Source of the DNA: JASHPR01 sp963842355
Lineage (GTDB): Bacteria > Actinomycetota > Actinomycetes > Streptosporangiales > Streptosporangiaceae
Reading direction: 5' to 3'
Assembly (NCBI GenBank): GCA_963842355.1
Contig: CAWJGC010000002.1
Location: forward strand, 44,393 to 108,392
DNA: 64,000 nt
Positions 34,578 to 43,208 of the stretch are shown one piece after another. Positions within the stretch are counted from its first letter, which is position 1, and each line of letters opens with the position of its first letter. Under the pieces are notes generated by a model. That model made no database searches and was not told the origin of the DNA. It worked only from the letters and a program-made list of their open reading frames with translations. Position numbers and translations under genes: made by a program.

Positions 34578-34610
34578 TCACGGGTACTTGCGGACAAACG
34601 GGTGGAGAAC
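34578..34610 (-). promoter_or_regulatory. Candidate PHO box (PhoP-binding direct repeats) upstream of pstS
   Basis: On the minus strand three contiguous 11-bp units read GTTCTCCACCC, GTTTGTCCGCA and AGTACCCGTGA. Actinobacterial PHO boxes are tandem 11-bp repeats of the form GTTCACCxxxx, so the first two units fit well and the third is weak. The position, 86-118 bp upstream of pstS, is as expected. No experimental support is available. Confidence 0.6.
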
Positions 34611-34663
34611 AGATGGGGGCCAGAAAGTAAACAGATGGTGCCCAAGCAGTAAGACGGGGGAGA

Positions 34664-35284
34664 TCAGCGCAGCAGCAGGCGGGCGGCGAGTTCGAGGTGG
34701 TTGCTCACGTCGTCGGCGGACGCGCGCCTGGTCACCCAGGCGACCAGGTTCGACAGCCAGACATCGCCGATGACGCGGGCGATGGCCTTGTCGTCGGCGG
34801 ACGGCTCGCCGTCGTGCATGGCCTTGGTGAGCAGGCGCTCCATCAGCCGGGCGACGGTGTTGACCTCGGCGGCCGCGCTGGGATCGGCGAACATGAAGGC
34901 CCGGGTCATGGCCTCGGTGAGCATCGGCTCACGCTGCATGGACCGGGTGATCCGGCCCAGCACGTACAGCATCCGGTCGTAGGGCGTCTCGCCCGGGATC
35001 GGCCGCCGGTCGAGCTTTTCCTGGGCCTGCTCGAACTCCCGGGCCAACTCGGACACCAGCAGGTGGATCTTGGAGGGGAAGTACCGGTACAGCGTGCCCA
35101 GCGCCACCTCCGCCCGTTCGGCCACGGTCCGCATCTGCACCGCTTCGTAACCGCCCTTGGACGCCAGGGCCAACGTGGCATCCAGGATCCGCTTGCGGCG
35201 ATCACGCTGCGCGGCCGAGCCGAACTCGGCGGCGGGCGCGCCCGGCGCGACCGCGCCGGTGGTACGTGTTCTCGGTGCTGCCAT
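34664..35284 (-). CDS. kstR: KstR, TetR-family repressor of steroid catabolism
   Basis: A 206-residue TetR regulator closely resembling mycobacterial KstR. The helix-turn-helix contains MRTVAERAEVALGTLYRYFPSK. The ligand domain keeps the KstR-specific segments RSMQREPMLTEAMTRAFMF, ADPSAAAEVNTVARLM and DVWLSNLVAWVTRRAS. KstR releases DNA on binding a CoA thioester of a cholesterol catabolite. It is divergent from the FadE34-like gene, the same arrangement as in mycobacteria, with a perfect KstR operator in between. It should control itself, the steroid side-chain genes and the kstD gene in this window. Confidence 0.9.
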   Translation of the reverse strand: MAAPRTRTTGAVAPGAPAAEFGSAAQRDRRKRILDATLALASKGGYEAVQMRTVAERAEVALGTLYRYFPSKIHLLVSELAREFEQAQEKLDRRPIPGETPYDRMLYVLGRITRSMQREPMLTEAMTRAFMFADPSAAAEVNTVARLMERLLTKAMHDGEPSADDKAIARVIGDVWLSNLVAWVTRRASADDVSNHLELAARLLLR

Positions 35285-35439
35285 CGAGGCCTCTCGGGGT
35301 GTCGGCGACCCGGACCGCTCCCTGGTGATCTCCGGCTGACGATCAGCGCGGGTCGGGCTGTGTGTCGCGATCCGTTCTGCCCGTCAGCCTACCAACGGCG
35401 GTGCGCCTGGTCAGGCCGCCAGCGCTGGCCGGCGACAGG

Positions 35440-35453
35440 TAAAACGTGTTCTA
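35440..35453. promoter_or_regulatory. KstR operator between kstR and fadE34
   Basis: TAAAACGTGTTCTA matches the KstR consensus TnnAACnnGTTnnA at every defined position. It lies 31 bp upstream of the preferred fadE34 start and about 155 bp upstream of kstR, consistent with repression of the first and autoregulation. Confidence 0.75.
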
Positions 35454-35484
35454 ATTTTGCGTGCCGTCGCGACGAGGAGGGCCG

Positions 35485-37809
35485 GTGCCGATCGCCATCA
35501 CCGACGAGCAGCTTGCGCTACAGGCATCGATCCGTGAGTGGGCGAAGCGGGCCGGGACCCTCAATCTGGTGCGCGGCCTGGAGCCGCCGGACGGGGCACC
35601 GGGGAGCGGGCCGGGCGAGGCGGGCGAGGCGGGCGCGGCCGGCGCGGCCCGTACCTGGCGCGAGCTGGCCGGGCTCGGCGTGTTCTCGATCGCGGTGCCG
35701 GCGGAGGCGGGCGGCGCCGGGGGCAGCGCGGCCGACCTGGCCGCCGCGCTCGAGCAGATCACCGACGCCCTGGTCCCCGGCCCGGTCATGCCCACCCTGC
35801 TGGCGGGCCTGGCGCTCACCGGCCTGGCCGGCCAGCCGGCCGCGAAGGCGCTGCTTCCCGACGTGGCGGCCGGCCGGGCCTCGGTGGCCGTCGGCCTGAC
35901 CACCGGCACCGCGACCGGCACGTGGCGGGGCGACGGGACGCTCCTCGTCAACGGCGAGGTGAGCCTGGTGCTGGGCGGCGGCAGCACCTCGCATGCGCTG
36001 CTCGGGGCGGCCACCGACACGGGGGCGGCGTGGTATCTGCTGCCGGCCGGCCACCCGGCGGCCCGGATCACCCGCCGGACGCCCGTCGACTTCTCCCGGT
36101 CGCTGGCCGACATCCGGCTCACCGACGCGGTCATCGGTTCCGACCAGGTCCTCGGCGGGCTGGACACCGCGCGGCTGCGCGACCTGGCGGCGACCCTGTT
36201 CGCAGCGGAGGCTGCCGCCGTGGCCGGATGGTGTGGCCGTACCGCGGCCCAGTACGCCCGGACCCGGCACCAGTTCGGCCGGCCGATCGGCTCGTTCCAG
36301 GCGGTCAAGCACCTGTGCGCCGGCCTGCTGTGCCGGGCAGAACCCGCCGCGGCGCTGGCCTGGGACGCCGCCCGCGCCCTCGACGAGGCCCCGGACGAGC
36401 ATCCGCTGGCCGCGGCGGCCGCGGCGGCCGTGGCGCTGGACGCCGCGGTCGAGAACGCCAAGGACTGCATCCAGGTGCTCGGCGGGATCGGCTTCACCTG
36501 GGAGCACGACGCCCACCTCTACCTGCGCCGCGGGCTGGCCCTGCGCCAGTTGCTGGGCGGCAGCGCCGCGTGGCGCGCGCGGGCCGCCGGCCTCGCGGTG
36601 GCGGGCGCCCGCAGGCACCTGACCGTGAACCTCAGCGGCCGGGGCGCGGCGGCCGCCGGCGCCGGATCGCCGCGGCCCGCGGTCCGCTCGGCAGCGGCCG
36701 CGATCGCGAAGCTGCCCGCGTCGCGCCGTCGCGCGGCCCTGGCTGAGGCCGGGTACGTGGCTCCGCAGTGGCCCCCGCCCTACGGCTTGTCGGCCTCGCC
36801 CGCGGCCCAGCTCGTGATCGACGAGGAACTGAGCCGGGCCGGCTTGTCCCGGCCCGACCTGGTGATCGGGGGCTGGGCGGTGCCGGCCATCCTCGGCCAC
36901 GGCACGCAGGCCCAGCGTGACCGGTTCGCCGGCCCGACCCTGCGCGGCGAGATCAGCTGGTGCCAGCTGTTCTCCGAGCCGGAGGCGGGCTCGGATCTCG
37001 CGTCGCTCCGGACCCGGGCGACCCGGGACGAGGGGGACGGCGCCAGGGGGAGTGGTGACGGACGGGGAGGCGCGGGCTGGCGGCTGACCGGGCAGAAGGT
37101 ATGGACCTCGCTCGCCCGGGAGGCGGACTGGGCGATCTGCCTGGCGCGCACCGACCCCGCGGCGCCCAAGCACCGGGGGCTCACGTACTTCCTGGTGGAC
37201 ATGCACAGCCCGGGGATCGAGATCCGCCCGCTGCGCGAGATCACCGGCCGCGAAGCGTTCAACGAGGTGTTCCTGGACGAGGTGTTCGTTCCCGACGACT
37301 GCGTCGTCGGGGCCTGCGGCGACGGCTGGCGGATCGCCCGGAGCACGCTGGCCGCCGAGCGGCTGGCCATGGGGCGCGGCTCTGCGCTCGGCGACCCCGT
37401 GGAAGGCCTGATCGACGCCGTCCGGTCGGCGGGCCGGGCCGGCGATCCCGGCCCGCGGGACCGGCTCGGGGCGCTCGTGGCCGACGGCCTGGCCCTGTCG
37501 CTGATGGACCTGCGATCCACGCTGGCCCAGCTCCGCGGGACGGACGCGGGCCATGAGGCGTCCGTGGTTCATGAGGCGCCCGTGGTTCATGCGGCCGTGC
37601 GCAAGCTCGTGGGCGTCGCGCACCGGCAGGCGGTGGCCGAAGCCGGGCTGACCCTGCGGGCCGCCGACGGCGCGGCCGCCGACGGCGATGCCGCCGCGGC
37701 GGTACACGAGTTCCTGCTCACCCGGTGCCTGAGCATCGCCGGCGGCACGACCCAGATCCTGCTGTCCATGGTGGCCGAGCGCGTGCTCGGCTTGCCCAGG
37801 GAGGACTGA
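35485..37809 (+). CDS. fadE34: Two-domain acyl-CoA dehydrogenase, FadE34/ChsE3-like (steroid side chain)
   Basis: A 774-residue fusion of two acyl-CoA dehydrogenase domains. The first (about residues 1-380) has HQFGRPIGSFQAVKHL and VLGGIGFTWEHDAHLYL. The second (about 410-774) has WCQLFSEPEAGSDLASLRTR, GQKVWTSLA, ITGREAFNEVFLDEVFVPDD and IAGGTTQILLSMVAERVLG. This fused layout, next to kstR, is that of FadE34, which oxidises steroid-CoA esters with a five-carbon side chain. GTG 35485 with GAGGAGG is preferred; a GTG 24 bp upstream is possible. Near residue 690 an 18-bp in-frame repeat encodes HEAPVV-like duplications. Confidence 0.88.
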   Translation: MPIAITDEQLALQASIREWAKRAGTLNLVRGLEPPDGAPGSGPGEAGEAGAAGAARTWRELAGLGVFSIAVPAEAGGAGGSAADLAAALEQITDALVPGPVMPTLLAGLALTGLAGQPAAKALLPDVAAGRASVAVGLTTGTATGTWRGDGTLLVNGEVSLVLGGGSTSHALLGAATDTGAAWYLLPAGHPAARITRRTPVDFSRSLADIRLTDAVIGSDQVLGGLDTARLRDLAATLFAAEAAAVAGWCGRTAAQYARTRHQFGRPIGSFQAVKHLCAGLLCRAEPAAALAWDAARALDEAPDEHPLAAAAAAAVALDAAVENAKDCIQVLGGIGFTWEHDAHLYLRRGLALRQLLGGSAAWRARAAGLAVAGARRHLTVNLSGRGAAAAGAGSPRPAVRSAAAAIAKLPASRRRAALAEAGYVAPQWPPPYGLSASPAAQLVIDEELSRAGLSRPDLVIGGWAVPAILGHGTQAQRDRFAGPTLRGEISWCQLFSEPEAGSDLASLRTRATRDEGDGARGSGDGRGGAGWRLTGQKVWTSLAREADWAICLARTDPAAPKHRGLTYFLVDMHSPGIEIRPLREITGREAFNEVFLDEVFVPDDCVVGACGDGWRIARSTLAAERLAMGRGSALGDPVEGLIDAVRSAGRAGDPGPRDRLGALVADGLALSLMDLRSTLAQLRGTDAGHEASVVHEAPVVHAAVRKLVGVAHRQAVAEAGLTLRAADGAAADGDAAAAVHEFLLTRCLSIAGGTTQILLSMVAERVLGLPRED

Positions 37810-38955
37810 GTGGATTTCACCCTCGCGGAGACCCAGCAGGCGGTCGCCCGCCTCGCCGCCGAGGTGCTGGACCGGGGCCGGCCGGCGTCACCGGACGTGC
37901 CAGGCCCCGGGCCCGCGACCGCGCCCCAGGCCGGGGACGGGTACGACTCGGGCCTGTGGCAGGAACTGGGCCAGGCCGGCCTGCTGTCGCTGGCCCTGCC
38001 GGCCTCGCTGGGCGGGGACGGGCTCGGGGTGATGGACACCGCGGTGCTGCTGACCGAGGTCGGCAGGCGGGCAGCACCGGTGCCGGCGCTGGCCACGCTG
38101 GCCCTGGGCGTGCTGCCCGCGGTCCGGTGGGGTGATCACCGCCTGCAGCAGCTGCTGCTGCCCAGGGTCGCCGCGGGCGACGGGCTGCTGACCGCGGCGC
38201 TGCGCGAGCCGTCGGACGAGATGCCCGCCCGGCCGGCCACCACGGCCGCGCTGAACGCAGGTGCGGGCACGGTCTCCGGGCTCAAGATCGGAGTTCCGTA
38301 CGCCGCGGCGGCCGACTGGATCCTGGTACCGGCCAGCATCCCGCCCGACGGCACCGGGGTCGTGATCGTCGATGCATCCGCCGGCGGAGTGTCCCTGCAG
38401 CGCACCCCCAGCTCCTCCGGCGGGCCGGAGTACACGCTGCGGCTGGACCGGGCGCCCGTGGCCCACCTCCTCGGGTCCGGGGATGGCGGCCAGGCCGGCC
38501 AGGCCGCCGAGGATCTCTACCGGCTGGCGGTGGCCGGAGCGTGCTGCCTCGCCGACGGCGCCCTGGCCGCCGCGCTGGCGCTGACCACGGCGCACGTGGC
38601 CGCACGGGAGCAGTTCGGGCGGCCGCTGGCGGCGTTCCAGGCCGTGGCCCAGCAGGTCGCCGACGTGTACATCACGTCGCGGACCCTGCACCTGGCCACG
38701 ATGTCGGCCTGCTGGCGGCTCGAGGCGGGCCTGCGGGCCGACGACGACCTCGACGTGGCCGCGTACTGGCTGGCCGAGCAGGCGCCTGCGGCCCTGCGGA
38801 CGTGCCACCACCTGCACGGCGGGATCGGCATGGACATCAGCTACCCGCTGCACCGCTACTCCTCCCTGGTCCGGGACCTGGTCAGGTCCGTGGGGGGCGT
38901 CGAGTACCGCCTCGACCGGCTCGGCGCCGCGGTCAGTGCCGGCGCGCGCGCCTGA
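37810..38955 (+). CDS. fadE28: Acyl-CoA dehydrogenase, FadE28/ChsE1-like subunit
   Basis: A 381-residue acyl-CoA dehydrogenase starting at GTG 37810, directly after the fadE34 stop, with AGGGAGGA upstream. The N terminus MDFTLAETQQAVARLAAEVL and SLALPASLGGDGLGVMDTAVLL fit FadE28. C-terminally EQFGRPLAAFQAVAQQVADVYI and HHLHGGIGMDISYPLHRY carry FAD-contact regions. In mycobacteria FadE28 and FadE29 form an alpha2beta2 enzyme that oxidises the three-carbon side chain of 3-oxo-4-pregnene-20-carboxyl-CoA. The adjacent fadE29 homologue makes the same complex likely here. Confidence 0.87.
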   Translation: MDFTLAETQQAVARLAAEVLDRGRPASPDVPGPGPATAPQAGDGYDSGLWQELGQAGLLSLALPASLGGDGLGVMDTAVLLTEVGRRAAPVPALATLALGVLPAVRWGDHRLQQLLLPRVAAGDGLLTAALREPSDEMPARPATTAALNAGAGTVSGLKIGVPYAAAADWILVPASIPPDGTGVVIVDASAGGVSLQRTPSSSGGPEYTLRLDRAPVAHLLGSGDGGQAGQAAEDLYRLAVAGACCLADGALAAALALTTAHVAAREQFGRPLAAFQAVAQQVADVYITSRTLHLATMSACWRLEAGLRADDDLDVAAYWLAEQAPAALRTCHHLHGGIGMDISYPLHRYSSLVRDLVRSVGGVEYRLDRLGAAVSAGARA

Positions 38956-38966
38956 GGGGGGCCGCC

Positions 38967-40130
38967 ATGTTCCTCGACCTCACCGACTCCCAGCTCGCGC
39001 TGCGCGACGAGCTGCGGGCGTATTTCGCCACGCTGATCTCGGCCGACGAGCGGGCCGCGATGCTCACCGACCGGCACAGCGCCACCTACCGGGCGGTGGT
39101 GCGGCGCATGGGCCGCGACGGGTGGCTCGGGCTTGGCTGGCCGGCCTCCTACGGCGGGCGCGGGCTTGGCCAGGTGGAACAGCAGATCTTCGTCGACGAG
39201 GCGGCCCGGGCCGACGTTCCGCTGCCGTCGGTCACGCTCCAGACCGTGGGCCCGACGCTGCAGGCGCACGGGACCCCGGAGCAGAAGGAGTTCTTCCTGC
39301 CCCGGATCCTGGCCGGCGAGCTGCACTTCGCGATCGGCTACACCGAGCCGGACGCGGGCACCGACCTGGCCGCGCTGCGCACGCGGGCGGTGCGGGACGG
39401 GGACTTCTACGTGGTCAACGGCCAGAAGATCTTCACCACCGGCGGGCACGACGCCGACTTTATCTGGCTGGCCTGCCGCACCGACCCCGGCGCGCCGCGG
39501 CATCGGGGCATCTCCATCCTCATCGTCGACACCACCGATCCCGGCTTCGCCTGGACCCCGATCATCACCCTGGACGGCGCGCATCACGTCAACGCCACGT
39601 ACTACTCCGACGTGCGCGTCCCGGTGACGATGCGGGTCGGGGCGGAGAACGCCGGCTGGCGGCTGGTGACCACCCAGCTCAACCACGAGCGGGTGATGCT
39701 CGGCCCGGCGGGGCGGATCGCGGCGCTGTACGACCGGGTGCGCGGCTGGGCGGCCGGCCGGAGCGGGCCGGACGGGCGCCCGCTGCTGAGCCAGCCGGAC
39801 GTGCGGCGGGCGCTGGCGCAGACCCGCGCTTGCCTGCGGGTCAACGAACTGCTCAACTGGCAGGTCGCGGTCGCGCCGACGGTGGACATCGCCGACGCGT
39901 CGGCCACGAAGGTGTTCAGCTCCGAGCGGCTCCAGCGGCTCGGCCAGGTTCTCGAGGAGGTCGTCGGACGGCACGGCGACCCGGCCGACGCGCCGACGGC
40001 CGAGCTGATGCGCTGGCTGGACATCCAGATCAAGCGCAACACCGTGCTGACCTTCGGGGGCGGGGTCAACGAGGTCCAGCGGGAGCTCATCGCGACGGCG
40101 GGGCTCGGGCTGCCGCGGGTGCCGCGGTGA
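38967..40130 (+). CDS. fadE29: Acyl-CoA dehydrogenase, FadE29/ChsE2-like subunit
   Basis: A 387-residue protein, the same length as mycobacterial FadE29 and very similar throughout. Segments include RAVVRRMGRDGWLGLGWPA, VEQQIFVDEAARADVPLP, VTLQTVGPTLQAHG, FAIGYTEPDAGTDLAALRTR, GQKIFTTGGHDADFIWLACR and the C-terminal FGGGVNEVQRELIATAGLG. ATG 38967 follows the fadE28 stop by 11 bp. It should supply the partner subunit of the heteromeric side-chain dehydrogenase. The stop overlaps the next gene's GTG by 4 bp. Confidence 0.92.
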   Translation: MFLDLTDSQLALRDELRAYFATLISADERAAMLTDRHSATYRAVVRRMGRDGWLGLGWPASYGGRGLGQVEQQIFVDEAARADVPLPSVTLQTVGPTLQAHGTPEQKEFFLPRILAGELHFAIGYTEPDAGTDLAALRTRAVRDGDFYVVNGQKIFTTGGHDADFIWLACRTDPGAPRHRGISILIVDTTDPGFAWTPIITLDGAHHVNATYYSDVRVPVTMRVGAENAGWRLVTTQLNHERVMLGPAGRIAALYDRVRGWAAGRSGPDGRPLLSQPDVRRALAQTRACLRVNELLNWQVAVAPTVDIADASATKVFSSERLQRLGQVLEEVVGRHGDPADAPTAELMRWLDIQIKRNTVLTFGGGVNEVQRELIATAGLGLPRVPR

Positions 40131-41548
40131 GCACGGAGCGGAGGGACACGCACGTGACGGAGGACGACGCGCAGGCCGGGGCCGCGGACCCCTCCGCCGC
40201 GATCAGGGACGCCGCCGCCCGGATCGCCGCCGTGGGCGAATGCGCGGCGCGCGCGGCCCGGGATCCGGTGAACCTGCCGATGATCCGCAACTGGGTCGAG
40301 GCGATCGGCGACGCGAACCCGGTCTATACCGACGCCGGGTTCGCGGCCCGGTCGGTGCACGGCGGACTCGTCGCGCCGCCCGCCATGGCCCAGGTCTGGA
40401 CCATGGCCGGGCTGCACCCGCCGCCGGGCCGCGACGATCCGCTCGGGCTGATGAACGCGGTTCTCGACGAGGCCGGGTTCACCTCGGTCGTCGCCACCAA
40501 CTGCGAGCAGGCCTACCACCGCTACCTGCGGCACGGCGAGCAGGTCGCGGTGCGGACGAGCCTGGAGGACGTGACCGGCCCGAAGCGGACGGCGCTCGGT
40601 GAGGGCTGGTTCGTAACCACGCGGAGTACCTGGTACGCGGGCACCGAGGCGGTCGCGTCGATGCTGTTCCGGGTGCTGAAGTTCCGGCCGCAGGCACCGT
40701 CGCAGCAGGCCCGGTCGCAGCAGGCACGGTCGCAGGAGGTACCGGGCAGGCCTGCCGCCGAGGTACTGCGGCCGGTCGTCTCGCGGGACACGGCGTTCTT
40801 CTGGGAGGGCACCGCCGCCGGCGAGCTGCGGATCCAGCGCTGCGGCGGCTGCGGGGCGCTGCGGCACCCGCCGGGCCCGATGTGCCCCGCATGCGGTGAG
40901 GCCAAGCCCGAGTACGTGGTCGCCGCCGGCGCCGGCGAGGTCTACAGCTACGTGGTACAGCACCACCCGCCGGTGCCCGGGAAGCAGCTGCCGATCGTGG
41001 TCGCGCTGGTTCAGCTGCCCGAGGGCGTCCGCATGGTCGGCGAGCTGGTCGGCGTCAGCCCCGAGCGGGTGCGGATCGGCCTGCCGGTCCGGGCCGAGTT
41101 CGTCCGGGTCGACGACACGCTGACGCTGCCCGCCTGGCGAGAGGACTCCCCGGCGGCCGGGACCGGGCTGGTCCTGCCCGAGCTGGTGATCGACGTCACG
41201 CCGACGTTCGTCATCGCCGCTGCGATCGCGACCCGGGACTTCTATGAAGTGCATCATGACCGCGACCGGGCGGTCGCGCGGGGGAGCAAGGACATCTTCA
41301 TCAACATCCTCACCACGACCGGCCTGGTGCAGCGGTACGTCACCGACTGGGCCGGGCCGCAGGCGCTGGTGCGCGCGGTCACGATCCGGCTCGGCGCGCC
41401 GTGTTACGCGGGCGACACGCTCACCTTTTCCGGGGAGGTAGCCGAGAGCACCGGCCACGAGTGCGTGGTGGACGTCGTCGGCCGGTGCAGCCTCGGTAAT
41501 CACGTAACCGGCACGGTCCGTGTCGTCCGGGACGGGAGGGACGCGTGA
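40127..41548 (+). CDS. Fused steroid enoyl-CoA hydratase: ChsH2 (MaoC-DUF35) plus ChsH1 (MaoC)
   Basis: A 473-residue three-domain protein. Residues about 40-185 form a MaoC-like hot-dog fold (RNWVEAIGDANPVYTDAGFA) with Tyr where the catalytic His should be. A DUF35 domain follows, with a zinc-ribbon CGGCGALRHPPGPMCPAC. The third domain (about 350-473) is another hot-dog fold in which RDFYEVHHDRDRA keeps a D-x4-H catalytic pair, then ARGSKDIFINILTTTGLVQRY. In mycobacteria the first two domains are ChsH2 and the third is a separate protein, ChsH1. Here they are one chain. A QQARS-type triple repeat marks the first linker. GTG 40127 overlaps fadE29; GTG 40154 with GGAGGG is an alternative start. 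Confidence 0.88.
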   Translation: MSTERRDTHVTEDDAQAGAADPSAAIRDAAARIAAVGECAARAARDPVNLPMIRNWVEAIGDANPVYTDAGFAARSVHGGLVAPPAMAQVWTMAGLHPPPGRDDPLGLMNAVLDEAGFTSVVATNCEQAYHRYLRHGEQVAVRTSLEDVTGPKRTALGEGWFVTTRSTWYAGTEAVASMLFRVLKFRPQAPSQQARSQQARSQEVPGRPAAEVLRPVVSRDTAFFWEGTAAGELRIQRCGGCGALRHPPGPMCPACGEAKPEYVVAAGAGEVYSYVVQHHPPVPGKQLPIVVALVQLPEGVRMVGELVGVSPERVRIGLPVRAEFVRVDDTLTLPAWREDSPAAGTGLVLPELVIDVTPTFVIAAAIATRDFYEVHHDRDRAVARGSKDIFINILTTTGLVQRYVTDWAGPQALVRAVTIRLGAPCYAGDTLTFSGEVAESTGHECVVDVVGRCSLGNHVTGTVRVVRDGRDA

Positions 41549-42708
41549 TCTCCGGGGTGGCGGCGGTCGCCGGCATCGGGGCCACCGAGTTCTCGAAGGA
41601 CTCTGGCCGCAGCGAGCTGCGGCTGGCGGCCGAGGCCACGTCGGCCGCCCTGGCCGACGCCGGGCTGCGCCCGTCCGACGTGGACGGGCTGGTGACGTTC
41701 GCGATGGACAGCACCGCCGAGATCGCGCTCGCGCGCGAACTCGGCGTCGGCGAGCTGACGTTCTTCAGCCACGTGGGCTACGGGGGCGGCGCGGCCTGCG
41801 CAACCGTCCAGCAGGCGGCGATGGCGGTCGCGACCGGGATCGCCGAGGTGGTGGTGTGCTACCGCGCTCTGAACGAGCGTTCCGGCCACCGGTTCGGCCA
41901 GGTGTCCCGCGGCGCGGTGGCGGCGGCGACCTCCTCCGGGGTGGACAACGGATGGCACTACCCGATGGGGCTCGCCGTGCCGGCCGCGACCGTCGCGATG
42001 ATCGCCCGGCGCTACATGCACGACTACGGGGCGACCAGCGAGGACTTTGGCCTGGTCACGGTCGCGGACCGGCGTCACGCCGCGACCAACCCGCGGGCCT
42101 GGTTCTACCAGCGGCCGGTGACGCTGGCCGAGCACCAGGCCTCCCGGTGGATCGTCGAGCCGCTGCGGCTGCTGGACTGCTGCCAGGAAAGCGACGGGGC
42201 CGTCGCCGTCGTCGTGACCAGCCTCGAGCGGGCCGCCGACCTGCGCCAGCCGCCGGCTGTGATCCGGGCCGCGGCGCAGGGCAGCGGCCCGGACCAGTTC
42301 GTGATGACCAGCTACTACTCGGGCGAGCTCGGGCTGCCCGAGATGGGCGTGGTGGCGCGGCAGCTCTGGCGGCAGGCCGGGATCGGCCCGCAGGACGTGC
42401 GGGTCGCCGTGCTCTACGACCACTTCACGCCGTTCGTCCTGCTGCAGCTCGAGGAACTCGGCTTCTGCCCGCGGGGAGAGGCCAGGCACTTCATCTCCGG
42501 CGGGGCGATCGAGCTCGGCGGGCGGCTGCCGGTCAACCCGCACGGCGGCCAGCTCGGCGAGGCGTACATCCACGGCATGAACGGCATCGCCGAGGCCGTG
42601 CGCCAGGTCCGCGGCAGCTCGGTCAACCAGGTCGGCGGAGACGGCCCGGTGCTCGTCACCGCGGGCACCGGCGTGCCGACCAGCGGCCTGATCCTGGGCC
42701 CGGACTGA
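41545..42708 (+). CDS. ltp2: Thiolase-like steroid aldolase / lipid-transfer protein Ltp2
   Basis: A 387-residue thiolase-superfamily protein of the Ltp2 type. VAGIGATEFSKDSGRSELRL begins the first thiolase half. VVVCYRALNERSGHRFGQV, VYD-like VLYDHFTPFVLLQLEELGF and LPVNPHGGQLGEAYIHGMNG are family hallmarks. Ltp2 binds the DUF35 domain of ChsH2 and catalyses the retro-aldol removal of the last three side-chain carbons as propionyl-CoA. The GTG overlaps the stop of the fused hydratase gene by 4 bp, matching the required physical partnership with its DUF35 domain. Confidence 0.92.
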   Translation: MISGVAAVAGIGATEFSKDSGRSELRLAAEATSAALADAGLRPSDVDGLVTFAMDSTAEIALARELGVGELTFFSHVGYGGGAACATVQQAAMAVATGIAEVVVCYRALNERSGHRFGQVSRGAVAAATSSGVDNGWHYPMGLAVPAATVAMIARRYMHDYGATSEDFGLVTVADRRHAATNPRAWFYQRPVTLAEHQASRWIVEPLRLLDCCQESDGAVAVVVTSLERAADLRQPPAVIRAAAQGSGPDQFVMTSYYSGELGLPEMGVVARQLWRQAGIGPQDVRVAVLYDHFTPFVLLQLEELGFCPRGEARHFISGGAIELGGRLPVNPHGGQLGEAYIHGMNGIAEAVRQVRGSSVNQVGGDGPVLVTAGTGVPTSGLILGPD

Positions 42709-42934
42709 CCTCGCCGCTACCGGAGGCCCCGCCGTCGGCTCGGTCGTAGCCCTGGCCCCAGTTGGCGATGACGTCCGCCGGAACGGGCGAGCTTGCCTCG
42801 GACCCGGACCAGGCCGTGGGCCCGTAGGCCGACGGCACGAGCTGCTGGCAGCCCGCGCCAGCGCTGGCGCCTGCGGCACCATCCATTATTATCGGGAATA
42901 GTAAGACTGCGGCCAGGATTGTAAAGCCTTTCAT
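42656..42934 (-). CDS. Possible small secreted protein
   Basis: A 92-residue reading frame starting with a signal-like sequence (MKGFTILAAVLLFPIIMDGA, then AGASAGAG) and preceded by AGGGGGAA at suitable distance. The mature part is Ser/Gly/Pro-rich with no recognised domain. Its last 53 bp overlap the 3' end of ltp2 on the other strand, which lowers confidence. Otherwise the 500-bp stretch 42709-43208 between ltp2 and the intein gene holds nothing I can identify. Confidence 0.4.
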   Translation of the reverse strand: MKGFTILAAVLLFPIIMDGAAGASAGAGCQQLVPSAYGPTAWSGSEASSPVPADVIANWGQGYDRADGGASGSGEVSPGPGSGRWSARRCPR

Positions 42935-43208
42935 TTCGATCGGTTTCCCCCTTGATGCGCAGCCCCGCAGCCGCAGCCGACCGGGCCCCGGCCGGTCCGC
43001 TAAATCCCGAAAGGCGGCCGCGGACTTCGCCGCGCTATGCCGATCGTGCCGGCCCAAGGCACGCTGGGAGGGTTATGAACAGGTAGCGGCATGGTTTTTC
43101 TTTTGAGGCCCGCCGGGGGAAAGGCGTACGTCGCCAGCTCATCGCTGGCAGGATTGGCGTGCCGCCAATAGTGGTGATCTGTCAGAACGACAAGCGGGGA
43201 GATGCGCG

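Noticed and set aside
35518..37707. Long minus-strand frame opposite fadE34
   Set aside because: Typical antisense shadow in high-GC DNA; its translation is Arg/Gly/Ala-rich with no domains, while the plus frame is a clear dehydrogenase.
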